From NCBI RefSeq assembly GCF_900102055.1, contig NZ_FNBA01000003.1, positions 310,001 through 374,000 of the forward strand: DNA of 64,000 nt, given 5' to 3'. The DNA comes from Ulvibacter litoralis. GTDB taxonomy: Bacteria > Bacteroidota > Bacteroidia > Flavobacteriales > Flavobacteriaceae. A program made the position numbers and the translations under genes. This document shows, one piece after another, positions 9,765 to 17,488 of this stretch. Every line of letters begins with the position of its first letter. Position 1 is the stretch's first letter. Under the pieces are notes generated by a model. It had not been told where the DNA came from. It saw only the letters and a list, made by a program, of their open reading frames with translations, and did no database searches.

Positions 9765-9798
9765 AAAAAGACCGTTCGAAAGAACGGTCTTTTTTTTT
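9765..9798. terminator. Strong intrinsic terminator ending the SusCD operon
   Basis: A perfect hairpin with arms AAAAAGACCGTTC (9765-9777) and its complement (9782-9794), closed by a GAAA tetraloop and followed by a T-run. The matching A-run on the left also makes it usable by transcripts on the minus strand, where the stop codon of the converging gene (9797-9799) lies inside it. Confidence 0.93.
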
Positions 9799-10543
9799 AC
9801 CACCAAACGACAAAAAAACGTTCTATCGTATTCTGCCTCTTTTTGTAAACTAAAGGAGATTTATTTTGGTCTAACTGTAGTTTTATTTCATTTTGAATTT
9901 CTGAAAATGATACCCATTCAGTTGTGTTTTGTGAAGCGATTAGCCATTCTTTTTTCTTCGGAATAGCATACAAAGCTGTTTCACTTTCAGAACTAAATTC
10001 ATGAAAACGAATCCAATAACCTATTATACAATCACTGTATTCTTTTGGAAAAGATTCTTTTTGTAGGTGCTTCGGAATAAAAAGAAATGCTTTTAAACAT
10101 ACCTGTTGAACTATTGAATCTGTTTCAATTCCTAGTGTGGCTAGCTTTTTTTTAGTCTCTGACTTAAATAACAACGGAAACTGCTTTTCCTTTAATTTTC
10201 CCAATTTATCAGATAAAGTATCTTTTCTGTTTGGACCTATCCAATGCGATTCTTCATTTGTGTCATAAGAAACATCATGCACGTAAAACTTGCATGCTAA
10301 CTCTATATGAAGTATTTGTTTGTTGTTAATGCTATATACCAAGTAATCTAACTCACCTAAAGTTTCAGATGTTCCTTGTATTTGAATGTTTGCAGTGAGT
10401 ATTTTGTAATTCTCTGTGCTTTTTAAATAGGTTTCAAAACAAAACTCTGCTTGTTTACCTACCATTGCATTCGTTGGGTATTCAATATCTTCAGAGATTG
10501 ATACATTGTTTTTTACACAAGTAAAACTTGAATACGGATACAC
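9797..10543 (-). CDS. DUF1853 family protein with no canonical start for its N-terminus
   Basis: A 248-residue protein if translation starts at the GTG at 10543. It matches the DUF1853 family (GELDYLVY, HIELACKFYV), which has a PD-(D/E)XK nuclease-like look, but its function is unknown. The frame stays open upstream of the GTG as far as the stop codon of the preceding gene at 10610-10612. The residues encoded there include FINTPELV, which resembles the conserved N-terminus of this family. No ATG, GTG or TTG exists in that stretch, only ATT (10586-10588), ATC and ATA codons. The true start may therefore be a rare codon, or translation may be coupled to the upstream gene. Confidence 0.7.
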   Translation of the reverse strand: MYPYSSFTCVKNNVSISEDIEYPTNAMVGKQAEFCFETYLKSTENYKILTANIQIQGTSETLGELDYLVYSINNKQILHIELACKFYVHDVSYDTNEESHWIGPNRKDTLSDKLGKLKEKQFPLLFKSETKKKLATLGIETDSIVQQVCLKAFLFIPKHLQKESFPKEYSDCIIGYWIRFHEFSSESETALYAIPKKKEWLIASQNTTEWVSFSEIQNEIKLQLDQNKSPLVYKKRQNTIERFFVVWW

Positions 10544-10609
10544 TTCCGAAGAAAGAACTAATTCCGGAGTGTTTATAAAATTTAAAATAGTGTCTTTTGC
10601 GTTGATAGC

Positions 10610-11065
10610 TTATTTTTTTACAACACTTTCATAGCGCTCTATCCACTGTTCCGCAGTCATTTTTGAAGCTAACTCACCTAATAATTCAAAAGGGATTTTC
10701 TTCATATTTTTAAATCGAATACAACTTTTTCCCATGTCTAATTTTCCCGAAACATATTTTGGATATTCCGTAGTAAACCATTCCAGCAAGTTTGGATCAC
10801 TGTAAATACCCATATGATAAAATCCAATATGATTCTTTTGAGAGGCAATGTTTATAAAGGGGAGTGGAAGCTTTGGATCGCAATGATAGCCGTCAGGATA
10901 TTTTGAGTGCGGTACGACATAGCCTAGCATGCCGTAGTTCATGGTTTCTTCAAAGCCTTCAGGCAGATTCGAAAGTATGGTATCGCGAAGTTTTGTAATT
11001 ACTTCTTTACGATCGTCAGGAAGTTCATGTATATACTCTGTTGGCGTGGTTGCTTTCGATTGCAT
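10610..11065 (-). CDS. DUF1801 domain protein
   Basis: A 151-residue cytoplasmic protein of the DUF1801 (YdhG-like) family. Typical features are the N-terminal segment EYIHELPDDRKEVITKLRDTI, the central ETMNYGMLGY, and the C-terminal CIRFKNMKKIPFELLGELA. The fold is known for the family but the biochemical role is not. Its stop codon is in the same frame as the following DUF1853 gene, so the two are probably one transcript. It diverges from the MATE gene, whose promoter lies in the 86 bases between their start codons. Confidence 0.82.
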   Translation of the reverse strand: MQSKATTPTEYIHELPDDRKEVITKLRDTILSNLPEGFEETMNYGMLGYVVPHSKYPDGYHCDPKLPLPFINIASQKNHIGFYHMGIYSDPNLLEWFTTEYPKYVSGKLDMGKSCIRFKNMKKIPFELLGELASKMTAEQWIERYESVVKK

Positions 11066-11127
11066 GTGATTCTAAATTTTCATTAAATATAAGAAAACTT
11101 TATGCGTATATACAGATAGGTATTTTT

Positions 11128-11135
11128 TACCTTTG
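11128..11135 (+). promoter_or_regulatory. Candidate -7 element for the MATE gene
   Basis: TACCTTTG matches the Bacteroidota -7 consensus TAnnTTTG. It ends 16 bases before the ATG at 11152 and supports that start over any codon further upstream. No good -33 TTG is at the standard spacing. Confidence 0.55.
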
Positions 11136-11151
11136 CGGCTTAATTTTTAAG

Positions 11152-12546
11152 ATGTCAATTTCTAATTATACCAACGAGTTTAAAACCAATCTTTCGTTAG
11201 CAACCCCTGTTATAATGGGAATGCTAGGGCATACTTTAGTGGCGTTGGTTGATAATATTATGGTAGGTCAATTAGGGACCGCCGAACTTGCAGCAGTATC
11301 GTTAGGAAATAGTTTTATGTTTATTGCAATGTCGTTGGGAATTGGTTTTTCTACGGCGATAACACCTTTAGTTGCTGAAGCGGATAGTGAAGGTAATTTC
11401 GATGCAGGAAAGTCATCTTTTAAACACGGATTGTTTTTATGTACGGTCTTAGGAATTGCACTCTTCCTTATGGTCATGTTTGCGAAACCTCTCATGTACG
11501 CCATGAAACAACCCATAGAGGTGGTCGATTTGGCAATGCCGTATTTAAATCTTGTGGCTGCATCGTTAATTCCTTTAATCGTATTTCAAGCTTTTAAACA
11601 ATTTAGCGACGGAATGTCCATGACGCGTTATCCAATGTATGCTACCATTGTGGCAAACTTGATAAATGTGTTGCTTAACTATATGTTTATCTTCGGAAAG
11701 TTTGGCGCTCCCGAATTAGGCATTGTAGGTGCTGCAATAGGAACGTTAGTCTCTCGTGTTATTTTAGTCGCATATCTGTGGTTTATGCTTGCACGTCATA
11801 AAAAGTCGAAAGCATACGTATTGCAGATTAAGTTTTTTACGCTTTCAAAAGCAATGCTTAAAAAGTTAATCGGACTCGGTTTTCCATCCGCAATGCAAAT
11901 GTTTTTTGAAGTAGCTGTTTTTACGGCGGCTATATGGCTTTCTGGAATTTTAGGCAAGAATCACCAAGCTGCGAATCAAATAGCCTTAAACCTCTCGTCA
12001 ATGACCTTTATGGTGGCGATGGGACTAAGTGTTGTGGCGATGATTCGAGTTGGAAACCAAAAAGGATTGCGAAGTTTTAAAGAGTTACGACGCATCGCCT
12101 TTTCAATACTATTACTCACGACCTTATTAGCGAGTGTATTTGCACTGATGTTCGTGTTATTTAATACGGTGCTTCCAAAAATGTATCTAGATCTAGACGA
12201 TGTGGTGAACTTTGTAGATAATTCGGAAGTAATCTCAATCACTTCAAAATTAATGCTAATAGCGGCAGTATTTCAGATTTCGGATGCCATTCAAGTGGTT
12301 GCTTTAGGGGCGCTTCGCGGAATGCAGGATGTGAAAATACCTATGTTTATTACCTTTGTAGCGTATTGGTTGATTGGATTCCCTGTTTCTTTTTACCTAA
12401 GTATGTACACTTCTCTTGAAAGTGAAGGTATTTGGTACGGGTTGCTTGCAGGACTTACTGCTTCGGCAGTGATGCTTTTCATTAGATTTAATTACCTTTC
12501 CAAAAAAATGATTCGTGAGAAAGAATCAAAATTAATAACTACTTAA
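11152..12546 (+). CDS. MATE-family multidrug/Na+ efflux transporter
   Basis: A 464-residue integral membrane protein with twelve hydrophobic segments in two halves, of the MATE family (NorM/DinF-like). The first half begins ATPVIMGMLGHTLVALVDNIMVGQLG, shown here only as a family signature split between residues about 18 and 43. The second half begins near GLGFPSAMQMFFEVAVF. It should export cationic drugs or metabolites in exchange for Na+ or H+. The ATG at 11152 (MSISNYTNEF) is chosen because a promoter -7 element precedes it. Ten bases separate it from the next small gene. Confidence 0.9.
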   Translation: MSISNYTNEFKTNLSLATPVIMGMLGHTLVALVDNIMVGQLGTAELAAVSLGNSFMFIAMSLGIGFSTAITPLVAEADSEGNFDAGKSSFKHGLFLCTVLGIALFLMVMFAKPLMYAMKQPIEVVDLAMPYLNLVAASLIPLIVFQAFKQFSDGMSMTRYPMYATIVANLINVLLNYMFIFGKFGAPELGIVGAAIGTLVSRVILVAYLWFMLARHKKSKAYVLQIKFFTLSKAMLKKLIGLGFPSAMQMFFEVAVFTAAIWLSGILGKNHQAANQIALNLSSMTFMVAMGLSVVAMIRVGNQKGLRSFKELRRIAFSILLLTTLLASVFALMFVLFNTVLPKMYLDLDDVVNFVDNSEVISITSKLMLIAAVFQISDAIQVVALGALRGMQDVKIPMFITFVAYWLIGFPVSFYLSMYTSLESEGIWYGLLAGLTASAVMLFIRFNYLSKKMIREKESKLITT

Positions 12547-12556
12547 AAACGAACTT

Positions 12557-12787
12557 ATGGATTTTCCTAAATATTTACTAGGGGATAACAGTGATTATCC
12601 AACCGCCATTTTTATTATTCATACTGAATTTCCTCGTTTTATTATCAACCTTGAAGACGACGAAGTAGAGTGGTTGGAAGATTTTGATGTACACGACCAA
12701 AAAGAATTGGAAACGGAAACGGAAAATTATATCAAAGAAGCTACCGAATTTTACGATCGCGAAATAGCGCTTTACGAAGATGATTGA
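12557..12787 (+). CDS. Small acidic hypothetical protein
   Basis: A 76-residue, strongly acidic protein (FIINLEDDEVEWLEDFD, then a Glu-rich helix) with no signal peptide or membrane segment. I do not recognise a characterised family. It starts 10 bases after the MATE gene and overlaps the PAP2 gene by 8 bases, so it is translated as part of that operon. Position suggests a cytoplasmic helper, but no function can be assigned. Confidence 0.72.
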   Translation: MDFPKYLLGDNSDYPTAIFIIHTEFPRFIINLEDDEVEWLEDFDVHDQKELETETENYIKEATEFYDREIALYEDD

Positions 12788-13352
12788 AGAACTATTAAAA
12801 TATGATACCGACCTTTTTTTATTTCTGAATACCCTTGGAAATGAATCTTGGGACGAATTTTGGCGAATCGTAACTGAAAAGTGGTCGTCCATTCCTCTGT
12901 ATATTTTTTTACTGTATCTAGTTTTTAAGAAACTAGGCGCAAAAGGAACACTTATCGTTATGGTTTGTGCGGCGATATTAGTACTAGCAACCGATCAATT
13001 GGCAAATTTATTCAAGTATAATATCATGCGCCCTAGGCCGTGTCGTGTCGAAAGTTTACAGGGTGTTATGCGTTTTGTAGCCGATGGTTGTGGCCGATTT
13101 GGATATTTTTCGGCACACGCAGCAAGCTCGATGGGAGTGGCTGTGTTTTTAGGTTTATTACTGAAAGACAAATATAAGTACTTGCCTTTTTTACTTTTAT
13201 TTTGGTCTGTAATGCTAGGGTATAGCCGAATTTACTTAGGTGTTCATTACCCGTTAGATGTAATTACAGGAATGTTTTTTGGCGGATGGATTGGTTTTGG
13301 GGTCTACAAACTTCAAACGTGGGCAAACCAGAAATACAATGCCCAAATCTAA
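12780..13352 (+). CDS. PAP2-family membrane phosphatase
   Basis: A 190-residue integral membrane phosphatase. The three catalytic motifs of the family are visible: the RPRPC part of KX6RP after NIM, FSAHAAS (equivalent to PSGH, with His as general acid), and YSRIYLGVHYPLDV (SRX5HX3D, nucleophilic His). Five to six hydrophobic segments surround them. Relatives dephosphorylate undecaprenyl pyrophosphate, phosphatidylglycerol phosphate or lipid A. The adjacent lipid-linked sugar transfer operon converges on it, which makes a polyprenyl-phosphate or lipid A substrate plausible. This is inference. Confidence 0.9.
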   Translation: MIEELLKYDTDLFLFLNTLGNESWDEFWRIVTEKWSSIPLYIFLLYLVFKKLGAKGTLIVMVCAAILVLATDQLANLFKYNIMRPRPCRVESLQGVMRFVADGCGRFGYFSAHAASSMGVAVFLGLLLKDKYKYLPFLLLFWSVMLGYSRIYLGVHYPLDVITGMFFGGWIGFGVYKLQTWANQKYNAQI

Positions 13353-13375
13353 TTGAAGTAATTTTCTTCAGAAAA

Positions 13376-15007
13376 CTACAATCGTTTTACCAAATATAAA
13401 TCTCGGTACAAACGCGTCTTGTGCGAGCGATTCTCTTTCCCTTGTGGATTCATATCGTAGCGCGTCACTTTCTCCACTGAATAGTCTTTAAACGTAGTTT
13501 TAAAGCGTTCTGTTTCTTCTTCGCCAACAAGAATTCCAAAAGCATTTTCAGAAGGAATATTAATTTTTCCATCTACAGCAAGCACTTCAATAGTGTCGCC
13601 ATAGTCCCAAATAAGTTCTGGGGTGAAATACGTAAACTCGTAAGCTTTTAAATTAGTTTCTGCTTCCCAATTGTTTAAAAGGGAAAGTGGTTTGTATTCC
13701 GGATTTACTGTGATTGCGTTTACTAAAGGCAATCCGAGGGTGGTTACTGCTGCTATAAAAGCAATTGTTAAATAGAAAACAGGACGTATGTTTCTTCGGA
13801 AAAGATTCCGAAGCATTAAAAATCCAATACCAAATAAAGCAACCGACAGTAAAACGAACCAAGCCCAGCTTCCGGCAAGTGTATCTTTCAGAAAAATATA
13901 GCCTGCAATTGGAAATGCCAATCCGATAGTTGCAATAAGTCCGAAATTAAAATACACAGGAATGGTTTCTCTCTTATCTTTTAATTCAGCAAACTTTAAA
14001 ATGAGGTACTCGATATAAAATCCGCAGTTTAAAGCCAACGGAATTAATACAGGAAGCAAGTATCTTGATTTTTTTTCAGGTATAATCGATAGTAAAACAA
14101 CCGATGTCATGGTCCATAAAAAGGTAAATAAATACGCTTTTTTATCAGAAACACGATTTTTGAGATAGGGATAGAGCAAGCTTATAAAGGCAGGGATAGT
14201 CCAAACGCCACTTTGAATAAAGAAGCTCCAGTAATAATAAAACGGACGTACATTATATCCAGTCCAATTCGATGTTTCTCTTTGGGTAATCTCCGCAACC
14301 GTTTCGGCGTCGAATGTGTAGGTGTACCAATGCCACCAACCCGATAAACACAATCCAACCACCAAAAACACAAGCAATGGAAGGATTCTCGACTTCATGT
14401 TCTTGAACTTGTAAACGATTCCGAAGGAAATTAAAAAAGGAAGCAATAATGCGTAAAAGGAAACGGGACCTTTACTCATAAATGAAAATCCAAAAAAGAA
14501 AGCCGCAGCAATCGCTACTGCATACTTTTTGTGTTCTTGCGTAAAAAATAAGTACAACAAGTAGATGCAAACCATCATAAACCCGTGAGTAAAAATGTCC
14601 CATTGGCCATCTCTACCAGACGCAACGATGTAAAAAGAGGTGACAAGAACTAAAGAGCTTACAAGCGCATACGATCTGTTTTGCGTGAGTTTTTCTGAAA
14701 GTTTATACGAAAACAGAACTAGGATTAATGCTACTATCGCAGCTGGAAGTCGTAAAGCTGCAACGCTTTTAATGCCAAAAATTGCTCCTGAAAGTGCCGT
14801 AAGCCAAGTAGGTAATGGCGGTTTTTGATAGCGTGCTTCTCCGTTAAGGGTTGTAAATAGCCAATTTCCATCATTTAGCATTTCTCGTGCTGTTGTGAAA
14901 TTTCGAGCCTCCATAATGTTTACTGGAAGTGCGTCAAGATTCATAAAGAAAATAGCGACACAGGTAAGTACTAAAAGGAGTAAGTAATTGTTTTTAAGTG
15001 TTTGCAT
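13376..15007 (-). CDS. ArnT-like GT39/GT83 membrane glycosyltransferase
   Basis: A 543-residue protein with about 11-12 membrane segments and a C-terminal soluble domain, of the ArnT/PMT (GT-C) class. The N-terminal periplasmic loop carries the acidic motif NIMEARNF (near residue 33) and the conserved YQKPPLPTW (near residue 61). Such enzymes transfer a sugar from a polyprenyl-phosphate carrier to lipid A or another acceptor on the outer face of the inner membrane. The start overlaps the end of the upstream LAB_N gene by 14 bases. The three genes form an operon resembling ArnC-(LAB_N)-ArnT. The sugar is not identifiable and need not be aminoarabinose. Confidence 0.87.
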   Translation of the reverse strand: MQTLKNNYLLLLVLTCVAIFFMNLDALPVNIMEARNFTTAREMLNDGNWLFTTLNGEARYQKPPLPTWLTALSGAIFGIKSVAALRLPAAIVALILVLFSYKLSEKLTQNRSYALVSSLVLVTSFYIVASGRDGQWDIFTHGFMMVCIYLLYLFFTQEHKKYAVAIAAAFFFGFSFMSKGPVSFYALLLPFLISFGIVYKFKNMKSRILPLLVFLVVGLCLSGWWHWYTYTFDAETVAEITQRETSNWTGYNVRPFYYYWSFFIQSGVWTIPAFISLLYPYLKNRVSDKKAYLFTFLWTMTSVVLLSIIPEKKSRYLLPVLIPLALNCGFYIEYLILKFAELKDKRETIPVYFNFGLIATIGLAFPIAGYIFLKDTLAGSWAWFVLLSVALFGIGFLMLRNLFRRNIRPVFYLTIAFIAAVTTLGLPLVNAITVNPEYKPLSLLNNWEAETNLKAYEFTYFTPELIWDYGDTIEVLAVDGKINIPSENAFGILVGEEETERFKTTFKDYSVEKVTRYDMNPQGKENRSHKTRLYRDLYLVKRL

Positions 15008-15626
15008 CTACTTGTTTTTTCCAGATAAAAATATTTCGAACATAGATAATAAGACCTGCAACATGTCCTACAAATAACACAGGATCTTTTCTAAAAATAG
15101 CATACGTTAGAATAAGTGAAGCTCCTAAAACACTCAAACGCCAAAATCCGACAGGCAATTGCGAAGTTTTTGTCTTTTCAGAATACATCCATTGGTAAAT
15201 AAATCGAAAGGTAAACAGCAATTGCGAAACTATACCAAGTAATAACAACCAAAAAGGGATGGCGTCATTCTGAAACAGTTTTTGCAAATCGTATTCTCCA
15301 TTATTATAGGCGTAAACAACAATGAGTATTGGAAATAGAAACAGGAACCATTGTAAAACCTTGGGTGCTTTTTTCCATTCGCCTTGTAATTGTAAGTTCC
15401 GAATGTAAATGTAATAAGTAAGTGCTTGTCCTAGCATGATCGCAAAATCGTCGCGTAAATGGCCGTACACAAACAATAAAAATGAAGCGAGTAAACTTAA
15501 TTTCCAAAATAGGGAAGGAGTGACTACTCGTTTGCTTTTTTCAGATAATATCCATTGCACGATAAGCCTCCCAGAAAAAAGAAGTTGTGCTAAAAATCCG
15601 ATGCCAAATACAAGCCAGTTGCTCAT
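14994..15626 (-). CDS. Tandem lipid-A-biosynthesis N-terminal (LAB_N) membrane protein
   Basis: A 210-residue membrane protein built from two copies of the LAB_N domain. Copy one (about residues 6-75) has FLAQLLFSGRLIVQWILSE. Copy two (about 130-200) has VSQLLFTFRFIYQWMYSE. Both continue with FWxLS and end near YIRN/YVRN. Family members resemble small flippases for lipid-linked sugars (ArnE/F-like context), but a direct role is not proven. It overlaps the upstream GT2 gene by 4 bases (ATGA) and the downstream ArnT-like gene by 14, so it is tightly coupled to both and probably moves the polyprenyl-phosphate sugar across the membrane. Confidence 0.87.
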   Translation of the reverse strand: MSNWLVFGIGFLAQLLFSGRLIVQWILSEKSKRVVTPSLFWKLSLLASFLLFVYGHLRDDFAIMLGQALTYYIYIRNLQLQGEWKKAPKVLQWFLFLFPILIVVYAYNNGEYDLQKLFQNDAIPFWLLLLGIVSQLLFTFRFIYQWMYSEKTKTSQLPVGFWRLSVLGASLILTYAIFRKDPVLFVGHVAGLIIYVRNIFIWKKQVDANT

Positions 15627-16333
15627 CCTTTGTCTTTAATCTCGTAGTTGATGTATTTTTTCTTCATCCAAAGGTAGGCAAAGCAATCCATCAAAGGACC
15701 AATTAGGCGATTCCACACACCAAACTTGGCAGTTCCCGCGATTCTAGGAAAGTGTTGCACCGGAATTTGAATTATTTTTCCATTCTGAAGCAAAATCATC
15801 GCAGGTAAAAAACGATGTAATCCTTTAAACATTGGAATACGTTTGGCATATTCCGTTTTAATAACCTTTAACGGGCAACCTGTATCGTCCATTCCGTCGT
15901 GCGTAAAAGCTCTCCGAATTCCGTTAGCAATGGTAGACGACATATTTTTTACAAACGAATCTTTTCTGTTCGCACGAACGCCAGTCACCAAATCGTAGGC
16001 GCCAATGTGTTGTAAAAGCAGATTAAAATCTTCAGGCGCTGTTTGCAAATCGGAATCGATATAACCTACTAATTCAGTTTCAGTATGATCGAAACCAGCT
16101 TTAATAGCCGCACTTAAACCGCGATTTTCACTGAAATTTATAAAATGAAACATCTCATTGCGTTGGCAAATTTGTGCTATAAGTTCCTGACTTCTATCCT
16201 TAGAGCCATCATTTACAAAAAGAATCGCTGTTTTTTTAGTAGCAATTTTCGTGAAAGCGAGGAGCTCTTTTTCAACCCTTTCTAGGTTGTCTTCTTCATT
16301 ATATACGGGAACAATTATGGTAAATTCGTACAT
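15623..16333 (-). CDS. DPM1/ArnC-like GT2 polyprenyl-phosphate glycosyltransferase
   Basis: A 236-residue GT-A enzyme. The nucleotide-binding core has VPVYNEEDNL, FVNDGSKDRS and the metal-binding YIDSDLQTAPED, which is the signature of dolichyl/undecaprenyl-phosphate sugar synthases. It lacks the two C-terminal membrane segments of E. coli ArnC and so resembles the soluble DPM1 type. It should load a nucleotide sugar onto undecaprenyl phosphate for the LAB_N and ArnT-like proteins encoded downstream. It is the first gene of that operon, and a -7 element (CAAAAGTA read on the plus strand at 16357-16364) precedes it. Confidence 0.88.
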   Translation of the reverse strand: MYEFTIIVPVYNEEDNLERVEKELLAFTKIATKKTAILFVNDGSKDRSQELIAQICQRNEMFHFINFSENRGLSAAIKAGFDHTETELVGYIDSDLQTAPEDFNLLLQHIGAYDLVTGVRANRKDSFVKNMSSTIANGIRRAFTHDGMDDTGCPLKVIKTEYAKRIPMFKGLHRFLPAMILLQNGKIIQIPVQHFPRIAGTAKFGVWNRLIGPLMDCFAYLWMKKKYINYEIKDKG

Positions 16334-16356
16334 TTTGTATTGGCTAATTATTTATG

Positions 16357-16424
16357 CAAAAGTATTTCTTTTTTCAACAATCTTCCGATTTTAAAACAGA
16401 ACCATAAAAAAGATAGTATTTTTG
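16357..16424. promoter_or_regulatory. Divergent promoter pair between GT2 operon and epimerase
   Basis: On the minus strand TACTTTTG (16364 to 16357) fits the -7 consensus for the GT2 operon. On the plus strand TATTTTTG (16417-16424) fits it for the epimerase. Neither has a clear TTG at the standard 19-base distance. Confidence 0.45.
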
Positions 16425-16444
16425 AGTTCAAAATGTTATAAATA

Positions 16445-17383
16445 TTGAAAGTACTTGTCACAGGAGCCGCAGGGTTTATAGGATCTCATACTTCGGAAAG
16501 ATTAGCAGAAATGGGACACGAAGTTGTCGCGATTGATAATTTTTCTGATTACTACGATGTTTCTTTAAAACAGTTAAACGCTGAAGCATTAGCGAAAAAA
16601 GGAATTGCAATACAAGAAATTGACTTGCGGTTAGATACCCTAACCACTGTTTTAACGGAAGGTGTTCAGGCTATATTCCATTTTGCTGCACAACCAGGAA
16701 TTTCTGCAAGTAGCACCTTCGATGATTATCTTTCAAACAATTTTTTAGCAACACAACGACTACTAGACACTATAGAGTTGTTAGAGAATAAACCCTTTTT
16801 TGTTAACATAGCGACCTCTTCCATTTATGGATTGGAAGCAACATTAACCGAAGACCAAGCACCCCTTCCAGCTTCTTGGTATGGTGTTACTAAATTAGCG
16901 GCAGAGCAATTGGTGTTGGCATACTCTCGTAGAAATTTACTACAAAGCTGTTCCCTTCGGTTGTATTCTGTATACGGACCAAGAGAACGCCCAGACAAAT
17001 TATACACACGTTTAATAGACTGCGGACTTAACGATAAACCTTTTCCATTGTATGAAGGAAGCGCCGAACATTTAAGAAGCTTCACCTATGTGCAAGACAT
17101 TGTAGATGGTATTGTAAGTGTACTTGGCAATGAATCGGTTTGCAATGGTGAAATTTTTAATCTTGGAACTGAAGAAGAAAACACTACAGCAACGGGTATT
17201 GCTATTGTAGAAGAAATTCTTCAGAAAAAAATAAAAATAAAGATGAATCCTGCACGTCCAGGCGATCAATCGCGCACTAAAGCGAATATTGACAAAGCGA
17301 GAAGGTTGCTGAACTATAATCCTTCAACAGGACTAAAGCAAGGACTTGAAGCGCAAGTGGAGTGGTTTGAAAGTAATTTTTAA
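16445..17383 (+). CDS. NAD-dependent nucleotide-sugar epimerase, CapI/GalE-like
   Basis: A 312-residue extended short-chain dehydrogenase. The N-terminus is the dinucleotide-binding GAAGFIGSH (residues 7-15); the catalytic Tyr146-xxx-Lys150 (WYGVTK) and the serine motif ATSSIYG are present. It resembles UDP-glucuronate 4-epimerases and related sugar epimerases or dehydratases. The start is TTG: the nearest upstream ATG in any frame is followed at once by a stop, and the glycine-rich motif begins six residues in. It stands alone, with 105 bases to the next gene, next to the lipid-sugar operon it may supply. The exact sugar is not determined. Confidence 0.85.
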   Translation: MKVLVTGAAGFIGSHTSERLAEMGHEVVAIDNFSDYYDVSLKQLNAEALAKKGIAIQEIDLRLDTLTTVLTEGVQAIFHFAAQPGISASSTFDDYLSNNFLATQRLLDTIELLENKPFFVNIATSSIYGLEATLTEDQAPLPASWYGVTKLAAEQLVLAYSRRNLLQSCSLRLYSVYGPRERPDKLYTRLIDCGLNDKPFPLYEGSAEHLRSFTYVQDIVDGIVSVLGNESVCNGEIFNLGTEEENTTATGIAIVEEILQKKIKIKMNPARPGDQSRTKANIDKARRLLNYNPSTGLKQGLEAQVEWFESNF

Positions 17384-17488
17384 TGAAGATTATGCAGTTA
17401 TAAGGTGTAATTTGGATTAAAGTTCTATTTTTAACAGGTTAAATTCTTCTTTTTTGAGGTATTGTTAATTTAGACCACCACCACCTTT

